A stretch of 30,012 bases of DNA from JAYGED01 sp046582565 (lineage in GTDB: Bacteria > Pseudomonadota > Alphaproteobacteria > JAAXGF01): contig JAYGED010000016.1 of assembly GCA_046582565.1 (NCBI GenBank), positions 1 through 30,012 of the forward strand, in the 5' to 3' direction. This document shows, piece after piece, positions 8,061 through 16,581 of the stretch; positions within the stretch are counted from its first letter, which is position 1; the number at the start of each line of letters is the position of its first letter. The position numbers and the translations under genes are program-made. The notes beneath the pieces are model-generated. The model made no database searches. It was not told where the DNA came from and saw nothing but the letters and a program-made list of their open reading frames with translations.

Positions 8061-9245
8061 GTGCGGTCCTTGTTACGAATTCTTGTCCTGCTGCTGATGC
8101 CGCTCTTCGGCGTGGCGGCCAATGCAGCCGAGTTGGCGGTGACTGGAATTCGCCTGGGCGAGCAAGCCTACGGCACACGCGTGGTCCTCGATATCACCGG
8201 ACAGCTCGACCATCGCGTCTTCACCCTGCCCGATCCCTACCGGGTGGTCATTGACCTTCCCGAGGTTGAATGGCGCCTGCCCGCCACGACGCTCACCGTC
8301 GGGCGCGGACTGGTCCAGCAGTTCCGCTACGGCCTGTTCAAGCCCGGTGTCTCTCGGGTGGTGCTCGATGTAGCCGGGCCGGTAGCGGTCAAGCGGTCCT
8401 TTATCCTGCAACCGACAGCGGATTTCGGCCATCGCCTGGTGCTCGATCTCGAGTTGGTGTCGGCTGAAAGCATGCGCCAACAGGCAGCACTCCCGCCGCC
8501 GCCAGAGCCAGAGGCCTCACCCCAGATCAAGCCCAAACCCAAAACGCCCGGCGCCCTGCCGCTCATCGCAGTCGATGCCGGCCATGGCGGCGTCGACCCG
8601 GGAACCACCGGCCTGAACGGCGGCTATGAGAAAACGGTTACCCTCGCCTTCGCTCTCGAACTGAGGCGCCAAATCGAAGCCAGCGGGCGCTATCGGGTGG
8701 TGCTGACCCGTGATCGCGATGTTTTCATCGAATTGCGCAAGCGCGTCGAAGTGGCGCGTGATCACGGCGCCGATCTGCTCATTTCCCTGCATGCCGACGC
8801 CCTCTCCAATCGCCGTGTCAATGGCGCCGCCGTCTACACCCTGTCGAAAAAAGCCTCCGACGCCGAGGCTGAGGAACTCGCCGCCAAAGAGAACAAGGCC
8901 GATGTGATCGCCGGCATCAGCCTGGTAGGCGAGGGCTATGACGAGAATGTCGCCAACATCCTGATCGACCTGGCGCGGCGCGAAACCATGAACCTGTCGG
9001 CCGAATTCGCTACTCTTATCATTCCGGAATTAGCTAAGGAAATCAGCTTGTTACGAAAAACCCACCGCTATGCGGGTTTCCGCGTTCTCAAGGCACCCGA
9101 CGTGCCGTCGGTGCTCATTGAAATGGGCTATCTGTCGAACCCGGAGGACGAAGCCCGGCTGTTTGATGCGAACCACCGCAACAAGCTGATGGGCGCCGTG
9201 CTGCGCGCCATCGACAGCTATTTCGCCGCCAAGAAGGACAGCTAA
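8061..9245 (+). CDS. N-acetylmuramoyl-L-alanine amidase (AmiC type: AMIN + Amidase_3)
   Basis: Periplasmic zinc amidase that removes stem peptides from glycan strands during cell separation. The GTG at 8061 is chosen because it is followed directly by a signal peptide (RSLLRILVLLLMPLFGVAANA) and preceded by a GAGGGGAG Shine-Dalgarno about 5 nt upstream; 394 residues. The AMIN domain (about 25-130), which targets the septum, is followed by a Pro-rich linker and the Amidase_3 domain (about 168-392). Zinc ligands are His175 (DAGHGG), Glu190 (GYEKTV) and His244 (SLHADA); the catalytic glutamate is Glu354 (LIEMGY). It lies 96 bp upstream of PBP1A on the same strand, a cell-wall pair common in Gram-negative bacteria. 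An alternative start at 7902 would add 53 residues with no recognisable domain. Confidence 0.94.
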   Translation: MRSLLRILVLLLMPLFGVAANAAELAVTGIRLGEQAYGTRVVLDITGQLDHRVFTLPDPYRVVIDLPEVEWRLPATTLTVGRGLVQQFRYGLFKPGVSRVVLDVAGPVAVKRSFILQPTADFGHRLVLDLELVSAESMRQQAALPPPPEPEASPQIKPKPKTPGALPLIAVDAGHGGVDPGTTGLNGGYEKTVTLAFALELRRQIEASGRYRVVLTRDRDVFIELRKRVEVARDHGADLLISLHADALSNRRVNGAAVYTLSKKASDAEAEELAAKENKADVIAGISLVGEGYDENVANILIDLARRETMNLSAEFATLIIPELAKEISLLRKTHRYAGFRVLKAPDVPSVLIEMGYLSNPEDEARLFDANHRNKLMGAVLRAIDSYFAAKKDS

Positions 9246-9258
9246 TCACGGTTGACCA

Positions 9259-9327
9259 GGGGGATAAGGCCCATAAGACGGATCACAACTCGGCCACATT
9301 TTGGGCTTATACCCCAGGCTAGCCTGG
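9259..9327 (+). repeat. Inverted repeats between the amidase and PBP1A genes
   Basis: A long imperfect hairpin pairs 9259-9273 (GGGGGATAAGGCCCA) with 9302-9315 (TGGGCTTATACCCC), with one mismatch, one bulge and a 28-nt loop. It abuts a perfect 14-bp palindrome, CCAGGCTAGCCTGG, at 9314-9327, which ends 14 nt before the PBP1A ATG. There is no clear T-run, so a simple terminator is not certain. It could modulate read-through or translation of the PBP1A gene, which lacks an obvious Shine-Dalgarno. Confidence 0.5.
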
Positions 9328-9341
9328 ATTAAATAGACCCG

Positions 9342-11759
9342 ATGAGAGTTCTCGCAGTCCTATTCTTTTTATTCCTGCTGTTCGTGGCCGCGGCGGGTGG
9401 GGGCGGATTTTATCTGCTCTATTACTATGGTCGCGGCTTGCCCGATTACCAGCAGCTCGCCAATTACGAACCGCCGACAATGACCCGGGTCCATGCGGGC
9501 GATGGGCAGCTGCTCGCTGAATATGCCACCGAGCGCCGTATCTTCGTGCCGGTCACCGCCATGCCGCGCCGGGTCATCGATGCTTTTCTCGCCGCCGAGG
9601 ACAAGAATTTTTACCAGCATCCGGGAGTCGATTTCACCAGCGTGGCGCGCGCCATGCTGCGCAACATCGCCGCCCTCGGCAAGGGCAAACGCCTTCAGGG
9701 CGCATCGACCATCACCCAACAGGTCGCCAAGAATTTCCTGCTGACCAACGAGGTCTCCATCGAACGCAAAGTGAAAGAGGCGATCCTCGCTTTCCGTATC
9801 GAGAAGGCCTTCTCGAAGGACCGAATCCTTGAGCTCTATCTCAATGAAATCTATCTCGGCAAGGGCTCCTATGGCGTTGCCGCGGCATCTCTCAACTATT
9901 TCAATAAATCTCTCGACGCCCTGACCATCGCCGAGACCGCCTATCTCGCGGCTCTGCCAAAGGCGCCGAACAACTATCACCCGGTGCGTCATCGCAAGGC
10001 GGCTACCACGCGCCGCAACTGGGTCATCGGCCGTATGCTTGAGGAGGGCTTCATCGAGCCCGGCGATGCGGCCCGCTCGAAGGCCGAGCCGCTGATTACC
10101 GAGCAGCTCGATCCCATCGAATTCACCAGCGCCGATTACTTCAAAGAGGCGGTGCGGCGCCGGCTGATCGCCCTGTACGGCAAGGAACAGCTCTACGAGG
10201 GCGGCCTCTCCGTGCGCACAACGGTCGACCCCAAGCTCCAGGCAGCCGCCGAGAAGGCGCTGCGCGACACCATGATCGAATATGACCGCCGCCACGGCTG
10301 GCGCGGGCCCTTGACAAATATCGACGCCAGCGCCGATTGGGAAAAACAGCTCGCCGCGGTGCCGAGAACGCGAGGCCAAGGCGACTGGCTGCGGGCGGCG
10401 GTGCTCGCCCTCGATGACCGGGCGGCCGATATCGGCCTGGTCGACGGTTCCCGCGGGCGTCTGGACCTAGCGGAACTGATTTGGGCGCGGGCCTGGAAAA
10501 AAGGCCAGCGCATCGGCGCCGAAATCGTCAGGCCGCGAAATGTCCTCGCCCTTGGCGATGTGGTGCTGGTCCAGCCTGTGCCCCCGGATACAAGCGATGC
10601 CGGCCAGACCGACGAGACCATGCCCGCCGACCCGGACGGTGATGAACCGCCGCCCTACGGCCTGCGGCAAATCCCCGAGATCAGCGGCGCCCTGGTGGCC
10701 CTCGATCCGCATACCGGGCGGGTTCTGGCCATGGTCGGCGGCTTCAGCTATGACCTCAGCGAGTTCAACCGGGCGACCCAGGCCAAGCGCCAGCCCGGTT
10801 CATCCTTCAAGCCGATCGTCTATATGGCGGCCCTCGACGGCGGCTACACCCCGGCAAGCATCGTCGACGACGCGCCCATCGTCATCGACCAGGGGCCCGA
10901 CAAGCCGAAGTGGAAGCCGGCCAACTACACCACCAAATTCTACGGCCGCGCCCCGTTGCGTATCGGCATCGAGAAATCGCGCAACCTGATGACCGTACGC
11001 CTGGCACGGGTGCTCGGCATGGATACCATCGCGGATTATGCCAATCGCTTCGGCGTGGCCGACGATCTGCCGCCCTATCTGCCCATGGCGCTTGGCGCCG
11101 GCGAGACCACCCTGCTGCGCATGGCCACCGCCTACGCGATAATCGTCAACGGCGGCAAACGGGTCAAAGCGGCGCTGATCGAGCGTATCCAGGACCGCAA
11201 CGGCAGCACTATCTACCGCCGGGATTCGCGCCCCTGCGACGACTGCATGGCCGACCGCTGGAAAGATCAAGCGCAACCCCGCGTCGCCGACGGCCGCACC
11301 CGGGTAATCGGCGCCGACACCGCCTATCAGATGGTGTGGATCATGCGCGGCGTGGTCGAGCGCGGCACTGGCAGGCGCATCCGCTCCCTCGGCAAACCCC
11401 TGGCCGGCAAGACCGGCACCACCAATGAGAACAAGGACGCCTGGTTCATCGGCTTTTCGCCCGACCTGGTGGCCGGCGTCTTCATGGGCTTCGACCGGCC
11501 CATTCCACTCGGCTACAAGGAGACCGGCTCTCGGGTCGCGGTGCCCGCCTTCAAACGCTTCATGGCCGAGGCCCTGGCCGACAAGCCGGCGATCCCGTTC
11601 CGTATCCCGCGCGGGATTCGTCTGGTGCGCATCGACGGCGACACCGGCCTGCTGCCCAGCGCGGCCAGCGAGCGCGTCATCCTCGAAGCCTTCAAGCCCG
11701 GCACCGAACCGACCAGCGCCATCCCCACCAAGGAAGCCGGCGCCGAGGGGCTGTATTAG
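9342..11759 (+). CDS. mrcA: Penicillin-binding protein 1A (bifunctional glycosyltransferase/transpeptidase)
   Basis: Class A PBP of 805 residues that polymerises lipid II and cross-links peptidoglycan. The N-terminal membrane anchor spans about residues 3-28. The GT51 glycosyltransferase domain (about 50-230) has its catalytic glutamate Glu86 in AAEDKNFYQHPG and the GASTITQQ motif. The transpeptidase domain (about 440-760) has the acyl-Ser Ser487 in SSFK, SRN at 546-548 and KTGT from 690. An OB-like insert lies between the domains, as in PBP1a. The start is an ATG at 9342; no strong ribosome-binding site is visible. It follows the amidase in the same direction. Confidence 0.96.
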   Translation: MRVLAVLFFLFLLFVAAAGGGGFYLLYYYGRGLPDYQQLANYEPPTMTRVHAGDGQLLAEYATERRIFVPVTAMPRRVIDAFLAAEDKNFYQHPGVDFTSVARAMLRNIAALGKGKRLQGASTITQQVAKNFLLTNEVSIERKVKEAILAFRIEKAFSKDRILELYLNEIYLGKGSYGVAAASLNYFNKSLDALTIAETAYLAALPKAPNNYHPVRHRKAATTRRNWVIGRMLEEGFIEPGDAARSKAEPLITEQLDPIEFTSADYFKEAVRRRLIALYGKEQLYEGGLSVRTTVDPKLQAAAEKALRDTMIEYDRRHGWRGPLTNIDASADWEKQLAAVPRTRGQGDWLRAAVLALDDRAADIGLVDGSRGRLDLAELIWARAWKKGQRIGAEIVRPRNVLALGDVVLVQPVPPDTSDAGQTDETMPADPDGDEPPPYGLRQIPEISGALVALDPHTGRVLAMVGGFSYDLSEFNRATQAKRQPGSSFKPIVYMAALDGGYTPASIVDDAPIVIDQGPDKPKWKPANYTTKFYGRAPLRIGIEKSRNLMTVRLARVLGMDTIADYANRFGVADDLPPYLPMALGAGETTLLRMATAYAIIVNGGKRVKAALIERIQDRNGSTIYRRDSRPCDDCMADRWKDQAQPRVADGRTRVIGADTAYQMVWIMRGVVERGTGRRIRSLGKPLAGKTGTTNENKDAWFIGFSPDLVAGVFMGFDRPIPLGYKETGSRVAVPAFKRFMAEALADKPAIPFRIPRGIRLVRIDGDTGLLPSAASERVILEAFKPGTEPTSAIPTKEAGAEGLY

Positions 11760-11935
11760 AGGCAGCGATCAATATTTCCGCGATCACACAGCCTGGACGG
11801 GCGGGCCCGCCAATCGGTTCATACGGCATTCGTTAACCCGGACGCACCCGCCGATGCAGCGCCACGCGAAAGCATGACAACACGAACCCTCGCTTTCTTC
11901 GATTGAGCGAAGCCGTCAGAGCCCTGCTTTCGGGT

Positions 11936-12382
11936 TCAGCTTGCCGGTGCTGTCAGATAAGGCTCTTCGTCGTCCCATACCCGGTATCGCGGCAAATTAT
12001 CTGACGTATCGAACCAGGCTATCCGTTCACCATGGTGAATATGGCCCTCAGGCGCGAAGGCATCCGGGTTGTCGAGGGTACTGATCAAAACCTCGACTAG
12101 CGGGCCGAGTTCTCCGCCATCACCTTCCCAGGTCATGGGTGTGCCGCAATCACCGCAGAATCCACGGCCCACACCGGGTGTAGATTCATAGATTTTCCGC
12201 TCGCCCTTGGTGAATTTGACCTGATCTTTCTTATAGCCGAGCAGCACCACAGCCGGCGCGCCGGTGTGTTTCCGACAGCTGGTGCAGTGGCAGTACAGTG
12301 TGGAAAACGGGACCCCTGTCGCCGCATAACGCACGGCCCCGCACATGCATCCGCCTGTGGCGTTTTCTTTTGAGTCAGTCAT
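11936..12382 (-). CDS. GFA family (glutathione-dependent formaldehyde-activating-like) protein
   Basis: Small zinc-binding protein of 148 residues with the GFA fold. Cysteine motifs GGCMCGAVRY, CHCTSCRKHTG and GFCGDCGTPM are the structural and second zinc sites of the family. The family is named for a Paracoccus enzyme proposed to speed S-hydroxymethylglutathione formation, but most members have no proven activity, so I name only the family. The ATG at 12382 is preceded by AAGGA with a 6-nt gap; an upstream TTG at 12400 is less likely. It stands alone on the minus strand, convergent with PBP1A. Confidence 0.88.
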   Translation of the reverse strand: MTDSKENATGGCMCGAVRYAATGVPFSTLYCHCTSCRKHTGAPAVVLLGYKKDQVKFTKGERKIYESTPGVGRGFCGDCGTPMTWEGDGGELGPLVEVLISTLDNPDAFAPEGHIHHGERIAWFDTSDNLPRYRVWDDEEPYLTAPAS

Positions 12383-12413
12383 ACCTATTCCTTTGTTCAA
12401 ACACTCCGTTAGT

Positions 12414-12443
12414 AGGATAGACCATACAGAATGTGTTGGTCAA
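12414..12443 (-). promoter_or_regulatory. Candidate promoter of the GFA-family gene
   Basis: On the minus strand TTGACC (12443-12438), an 18-bp spacer and TATCCT (12419-12414) resemble a sigma70 promoter (5/6 and 4/6 matches). This leaves a leader of about 25 nt before the ATG at 12382. Confidence 0.4.
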
Positions 12444-12473
12444 AAGCGCTAAACGATCACGGGTTCACCAGCA

Positions 12474-12872
12474 TTAACGGGGCCGATTATAGGGCGCGCC
12501 GATTGACCTAGCCCGGACCGATGCCGGAAGCGTAAAGACAAAAATGACCTTCTCGTCACGCCGTGATCCGACGGTCGCCCACTGGTCGCGTTCCTGGTTT
12601 ATGAAGGTGGTGATCACCTCGACTATCTCTCCCTGGTCATCGTGAATTTTATGTTCCGTGAGTTCACCGCCGGTAAACTGGGAAACCATCACTTCGAAAT
12701 TCGGGATGCCGGCCGAACATTTCCCGTCCGGGAAGATATTCGACAAGGAGACATAGTGATCGTCGACCCCGGCCCCGGCCCCGGTAGCCATGCTGAGGCC
12801 AATCACGAGAGCCAGCACGGCCGCCCCCCGGATGAGAGCGGCCTTGATGTGGATAAGCCTGTTGCTGGACAT
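12474..12872 (-). CDS. Small exported protein of unknown function
   Basis: I do not recognise this 132-residue protein. It has a clear signal peptide: a basic n-region, a hydrophobic core at about residues 11-28 and small residues (TGAGAG) near a likely cleavage site at about 35. The mature part of about 97 residues has one cysteine (DGKCSAG) and a mixed strand-rich pattern, with no known domain. The ATG at 12872 has an AAGGG-like site about 8 nt upstream. It is divergent from prfB and lies 92 bp upstream of the GFA gene on the same strand. Codon use looks like its neighbours. Periplasmic location is inferred. Confidence 0.7.
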   Translation of the reverse strand: MSSNRLIHIKAALIRGAAVLALVIGLSMATGAGAGVDDHYVSLSNIFPDGKCSAGIPNFEVMVSQFTGGELTEHKIHDDQGEIVEVITTFINQERDQWATVGSRRDEKVIFVFTLPASVRARSIGAPYNRPR

Positions 12873-13049
12873 GATGGCGCCCTTCGGTCTGCGTCAGTAA
12901 AAACCGCAAAAATTATACCGGCTTTGAAGAATTATACGGTTCAAGATTTTGTGACCGCAAATGCCGTTTTCACGACCGACAGGGCTTCCGCCCGTGCGCT
13001 ACGGGCGCTATACAACATCTGCCGACACGCCACCAACCAGAGGTCATCC

Positions 13050-14157
13050 ATGCGCGCCGAAGTTGCCGCCCACGCGGAAGAAATTGAGCAGTCTTTGGAA
13101 CTGCTGAGGAGGCATCTTTGACTGGGACAACGCCCTCGTCCGCCTCGCAGAACTGAACGCCCAAGCCGAAGACCCGGCCCTGTGGGATGACGCCGAGGCC
13201 GCGCAGAAGATCATGCGCGAGCGCACCCGGCTGGATACGGCGATCAGCGAATGCCGGACCTATGAGCAGGAACTCGCCGACCAGATCGAGTTCGCCGAAA
13301 TGGGCGAGGCCGAAGACGACGAGACCGTGGTCGACGAGGCCATCGCGGCGCTCGGCAAGCTGTCCGACAGCACCCGCCGCCTGCGCCTCGAATCCCTGTT
13401 GTCGGGCGAGGCCGACGGCAATGACTGTTTCCTCGAGGTCCATGCCGGGGCCGGCGGCACGGAAAGCCAGGATTGGGCCGAGATGCTGCTGCGCATGTAT
13501 CTGCGCTGGGCCGAACGCCAGGGCTACACGGTCGAATGGCTGGAGGAAAGCGCCGGCGAGGAGGCCGGTATCAAATCGGCCACCCTGCGTTTTTCCGGCG
13601 CCAACGCCTACGGCTGGAGCAAGACCGAAAGCGGCGTCCACCGCCTGGTGCGTATCTCACCGTTCGATTCGAGCGCCCGGCGCCACACCAGCTTCGCCAG
13701 CGTCTGGGTCTATCCGGTGGTCGATGATTCCATCGAAATCGTCATCGATGATAAAGACCTGCGCATCGATACCTACCGCGCCTCGGGCGCCGGCGGCCAG
13801 CATGTCAACAAGACCGACAGCGCCGTTCGCATCACCCATGCGCCGAGCGGCATCGTCGTGCAATGCCAGAACAGCCGCTCGCAACACCGCAATAGGGCCG
13901 AGGCCCACAAGGTGCTGCGCGCCCGGCTCTATGAGCTTGAGTTGCGCACCCGCGAGGAAGCCGCCCAAGCCGAGGCAGACGCCAAGAGCGATATCGGCTG
14001 GGGCCACCAGATCCGATCCTACGTGCTGCACCCCTATCAGATGGTCAAGGACCTGCGCACCGGGGTCGAGACCTCGAACACCAGCGCCGTGCTCGACGGC
14101 GACCTCGACATTTTCATGGCCGCCGCCCTCGCCGCCCGCATCGGCGACGGCGGCTAA
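13050..14157 (+). CDS. prfB: Peptide chain release factor 2, with programmed +1 frameshift
   Basis: RF2 ends translation at UGA and UAA codons. The gene is in two frames: 23 codons from the ATG at 13050 reach an in-frame TGA at 13119-13121; skipping one base (13119) continues as DWDNALVRL to the stop at 14157, giving 368 residues, normal for RF2. The codon-recognition tripeptide SPF is in VRISPFDSSARRH, and the peptidyl-tRNA hydrolysis motif GGQ is in SGAGGQHVNKTDSAV. The start has AGAGG 6 nt upstream. Reading only the second frame from an internal ATG at 13213 would give a truncated 314-residue protein and is wrong. An aminotransferase follows after 24 bp on the same strand. RF2 autoregulates by this frameshift: low RF2 slows UGA termination and favours the shift. 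Confidence 0.97.
13107..13122 (+). promoter_or_regulatory. prfB programmed +1 frameshift signal
   Basis: AGG AGG CAT CTT TGA C: an internal Shine-Dalgarno (13107-13112), a 3-nt spacer, the slippery CTT codon (13116-13118), the in-frame UGA stop and the following C that weakens termination. Spacing and order are the same as in E. coli prfB. Confidence 0.96.
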
Positions 14158-14181
14158 CTCAAACTAAAGAGTCAACTCATC

Positions 14182-15546
14182 ATGCTGTCCAACTCCGTAA
14201 TCATCGCCGCCTACCGTGACAAAACGTCGGCCTCGGCAAGCCTCGCCGCCCAGGCCGCAGATATGTTTCCCTCAGGCGTGACCCACGACGCCCGCCATCT
14301 CGACCCCTACGGCATTTATGTGGAACGCGGGTTGGGGTCGCGCAAATGGGACGTCGACGGTAATGAATATGTCGATTATTTCGGCGGCCACGGCGCCCTG
14401 CTGCTGGGCCATAACCATCCCGACGTTGTCGCGGCCATCCATGCGGCGATGGATCTGGGCAGCCAGTTCGGCGCCAACCACCCCTATGAGCTGCGCTGGG
14501 CCGAAGCGGTGCAAAAGCTCATGCCCGGCGCCGAGCGGCTGCGCTTCACATCATCGGGCACCGAGGCCACCCATCTCGCCCTGCGCTTGGCGCGCAAAGC
14601 GACGGGCAAGAGCAAGCTGATCCGCCTGAAGGGTCACTTTCACGGCTGGCACGATCACATGGCGGGCGGCGTCACCAGCCAGATGGACGGCTCGGCCGCG
14701 CCCGGGGTGGTAGATGGTATCGCCGACAATGTGATCCTCGCACCGCCGGGCGACAGTGAAGCCCTGGGCCGGATCATGGCCGACAATGACGACATCGCAG
14801 CACTCATCTTCGAGCCGACGGGCGCATTTTTCGGCCTCCTCCCTCTGCCACCCGGCTACCTCCAGGCGGCGCGCGACCTGTGTGATCGCCATGGGGTGCT
14901 GTTGATCTTCGATGAAGTGGTCACCGGCTTTCGCGTCTCACCGGGCGGCGCGCAAGGCCACTACGGGGTGATTCCGGACCTGACGGCAGCTGCCAAAATC
15001 CTCGCCGGCGGCCTGCCGGGCGGCGCCATCTTCGGGGCCAAAGCCATACTCGACGGCCTCGATTTCCAGGCGGCGAGCGAGGCCGGCGGCGAAAAGGTCC
15101 AGCACCAGGGCACCTTCAACGCCAACCCGGTCTCGGCCGCGGCCGGGGTCGCGGCGCTTAACATCATCGCCACGACCGACGCTTGCGAGCGCGCCAACGC
15201 CGCCGCCGCGAGCCTGCGGGCCGGGGTTAACGATCTGTTTGAACAGGAGGGTGTGCCCTGGGCCTATTACGGCGAGTTCTCGTCGCTCCATCTGTTCACC
15301 AATCCGGAGGGTCTGGACATTACGCCGACCGCCTTCGATCCCCTCGCCTTGTCCACGGCACAGCTCCTGGCGACCTCGGCGGACGCCCTGCATAAATTCC
15401 GCCTCGCCATGCTGGTCAACGGCATTGATATGAACCCGCGCTGCGGCGGCGTCCTGTCGGCGGCTCACGATAGCGACGATATCTCGCTGACCGTCAGCGC
15501 GCTCGGCCGCGCCATCGAAATGCTCAGGCAGGAAAACCTGCTCTAG
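14182..15546 (+). CDS. Class III aminotransferase (glutamate-1-semialdehyde aminomutase-like)
   Basis: PLP enzyme of 454 residues of the class III (subgroup II) family, closest in motifs to glutamate-1-semialdehyde 2,1-aminomutase. Visible are HGALLLGHNHP near residue 70, the PLP phosphate segment TSSGTEAT (123-130), FHGWHDH, the aspartate of IFDEVVTGFR (Asp244) and the Schiff-base lysine Lys272 in AAKILAGGLPGG. It is unlikely to be the housekeeping HemL, because alphaproteobacteria normally make 5-aminolevulinate through HemA synthase; a role as an omega-amino-acid transaminase or similar is possible. It follows prfB by 24 bp and overlaps the end of the convergent cation transporter by 23 bp. 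Confidence 0.9.
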   Translation: MLSNSVIIAAYRDKTSASASLAAQAADMFPSGVTHDARHLDPYGIYVERGLGSRKWDVDGNEYVDYFGGHGALLLGHNHPDVVAAIHAAMDLGSQFGANHPYELRWAEAVQKLMPGAERLRFTSSGTEATHLALRLARKATGKSKLIRLKGHFHGWHDHMAGGVTSQMDGSAAPGVVDGIADNVILAPPGDSEALGRIMADNDDIAALIFEPTGAFFGLLPLPPGYLQAARDLCDRHGVLLIFDEVVTGFRVSPGGAQGHYGVIPDLTAAAKILAGGLPGGAIFGAKAILDGLDFQAASEAGGEKVQHQGTFNANPVSAAAGVAALNIIATTDACERANAAAASLRAGVNDLFEQEGVPWAYYGEFSSLHLFTNPEGLDITPTAFDPLALSTAQLLATSADALHKFRLAMLVNGIDMNPRCGGVLSAAHDSDDISLTVSALGRAIEMLRQENLL

Positions 15547-16165
15547 ACAACCGAAATTCCGCCACCGCCTCACGGGTGATGGTATAGGCCGCACGGAGCT
15601 CAAGGCTGGCGATCAGGGCGCCGACGGCGAGGTCGGGCCAGGCCGACACGGTCACCGCCACCGCCCCGGCGGCAATGATCACCGCGATATTCGCGATAGC
15701 GTCATTACGGCTGCACAGCCACACTGAGCGCATGTTGAGATCGTCGCCGCGATGCCAATAGAGCAGCAGGGCGGAGCCCGCGTTGGCGGCCAGGGCGAGC
15801 AGGCCGATACCGCCCATCATACTCGCGTCGGGCACTGCGGGATCGATAAGGCGGTAGAGCACCACGGCGATCACCCAGAGGCCGAAGGCGCCCATGGCGA
15901 GTCCTTTGATGAGCGCCGCCCCGGCCTTCCATTGCGCCGACTTGGCGAGCACATAGAGGGTGATCGCGTAGGTCGCCGAATCGGCAAAAAAATCGAGAGC
16001 GTCGGCGAGCAGCGCGGTTGAGCCCGCATACCAGCTGGCGACCATTTCGATGGCGAACATGGAGGCGTTCACCGCCAGCACCATCCACAAGACGCGACGC
16101 TGGCGGTCGCGCAGGGCCGCGTCGGCGCCGGGGTCGAGCAGCGGCGGCTCGCAGCAGCCGCTCAC
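15524..16165 (-). CDS. Cation diffusion facilitator-like transporter without C-terminal domain
   Basis: Inner-membrane metal transporter of 213 residues with about six hydrophobic segments. The N-terminus contains GCCEPP, a possible metal ligand pair. The TM2 metal motif is DxxxD (Asp58/Asp62 in LDFFADS). The TM5 motif aligned to HxxxD of YiiP is CxxxD (Cys150/Asp154 in CSRNDAIAN). The protein ends soon after the last membrane segment, so the usual cytoplasmic dimerisation domain of about 80-90 residues is absent. It starts in a 4-bp ATGA overlap with the ArsR gene, so it is translated with it and probably repressed by it. The metal is probably Zn, Cd or Co, inferred from the regulator. Confidence 0.88.
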   Translation of the reverse strand: MSGCCEPPLLDPGADAALRDRQRRVLWMVLAVNASMFAIEMVASWYAGSTALLADALDFFADSATYAITLYVLAKSAQWKAGAALIKGLAMGAFGLWVIAVVLYRLIDPAVPDASMMGGIGLLALAANAGSALLLYWHRGDDLNMRSVWLCSRNDAIANIAVIIAAGAVAVTVSAWPDLAVGALIASLELRAAYTITREAVAEFRLSRAGFPA

Positions 16166-16488
16166 GATACATCCCCGTGAGCCTCGGCGACATGCTCGAT
16201 CATGTCGGACAAGACGCAGCGGATATGATCATCCTGCGCGCCATAGAACACCTGCTTGCCGCGACGCTCGGCGCGCAGAATACGGGCGGCGCGCAACAGA
16301 CGCAGGTGATGACTCACCAGGGACGGCGAGGCGCCGGTCTGCTCCGCGATATCGGCGACGGCGCGCGACCCGTCGAGACAGGCAATAACGATGGCGAGCC
16401 GGGTGCTATCGCCGAGTAGGCGGAACATCTCGGCCAGGTCGGCGGTCCTGCCTTCATCCAATTCGATGGCGAGGCGTAAATTTGCCAC
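16162..16488 (-). CDS. ArsR/SmtB family metal-sensing repressor (alpha5 zinc-site type)
   Basis: Winged-helix repressor of 108 residues. The DNA-recognition helix is in ASPSLVSHHLRLLRAA (about 53-68). The C-terminal helix holds Asp86, His88, His99 and Glu102, with the spacing D-x-H-(10)-H-x-x-E that forms the alpha5 zinc site of SmtB (D104, H106, H117, E120) and, with His for Glu, CzrA. No alpha3N-type CxC metal motif is present. It is therefore probably a Zn(II) sensor (Co is possible) that releases DNA when metal is bound. The start is GTG at 16488. It overlaps the transporter by 4 bp, and a perfect inverted repeat lies immediately upstream of the start. Confidence 0.92.
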   Translation of the reverse strand: MANLRLAIELDEGRTADLAEMFRLLGDSTRLAIVIACLDGSRAVADIAEQTGASPSLVSHHLRLLRAARILRAERRGKQVFYGAQDDHIRCVLSDMIEHVAEAHGDVS

Positions 16489-16489
16489 G

Positions 16490-16508
16490 ATTGCCGCCAG
16501 GCGGCAAT
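16490..16508. promoter_or_regulatory. Perfect 9+1+9 inverted repeat at the arsR start
   Basis: ATTGCCGCC (16490-16498), A, GGCGGCAAT (16500-16508). It begins one base upstream of the GTG start of the repressor gene. It covers the region where the ribosome binds, so it may be a second operator or an mRNA hairpin that hides the GGCGG ribosome-binding site. Confidence 0.6.
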
Positions 16509-16543
16509 CCTCTATGGTTCGGCCACATCATCATATAAATGCA

Positions 16544-16557
16544 TGTACATATGTACA
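16544..16557. promoter_or_regulatory. Candidate ArsR/SmtB-type operator
   Basis: Perfect 14-bp palindrome TGTACATATGTACA. It resembles the TGAACA-N2-TGTTCA core of SmtB/CzrA-type operators. On the minus strand it lies just downstream of TTGTTC (16563-16558), a possible -35 element for the repressor gene, so binding would block that promoter. That promoter's -10 is weak. Confidence 0.5.
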
Positions 16558-16581
16558 GAACAAAACTTAAGATTTCAAATA

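Noticed and set aside
9369..10379. Minus-strand ORF of 336 codons
   Set aside because: Antisense to PBP1A, where all catalytic motifs are on the plus strand.
11800..11811. Palindrome GGCGGGCCCGCC after the PBP1A gene as a terminator
   Set aside because: There is no loop worth the name and no T-run on either strand; GC-rich chance palindromes are common here.
13000..13020. TATACA near 13010 as the prfB -10 element
   Set aside because: The -35 at 17 bp is TTCCGC and the spacer is a GC hairpin, so support is too weak to list.
13187..14167. Plus-strand ORF of 326 codons in the prfB region
   Set aside because: Wrong-frame shadow of prfB, rich in Arg, Pro, Ser and Ala. The RF2 motifs are in the other frame.
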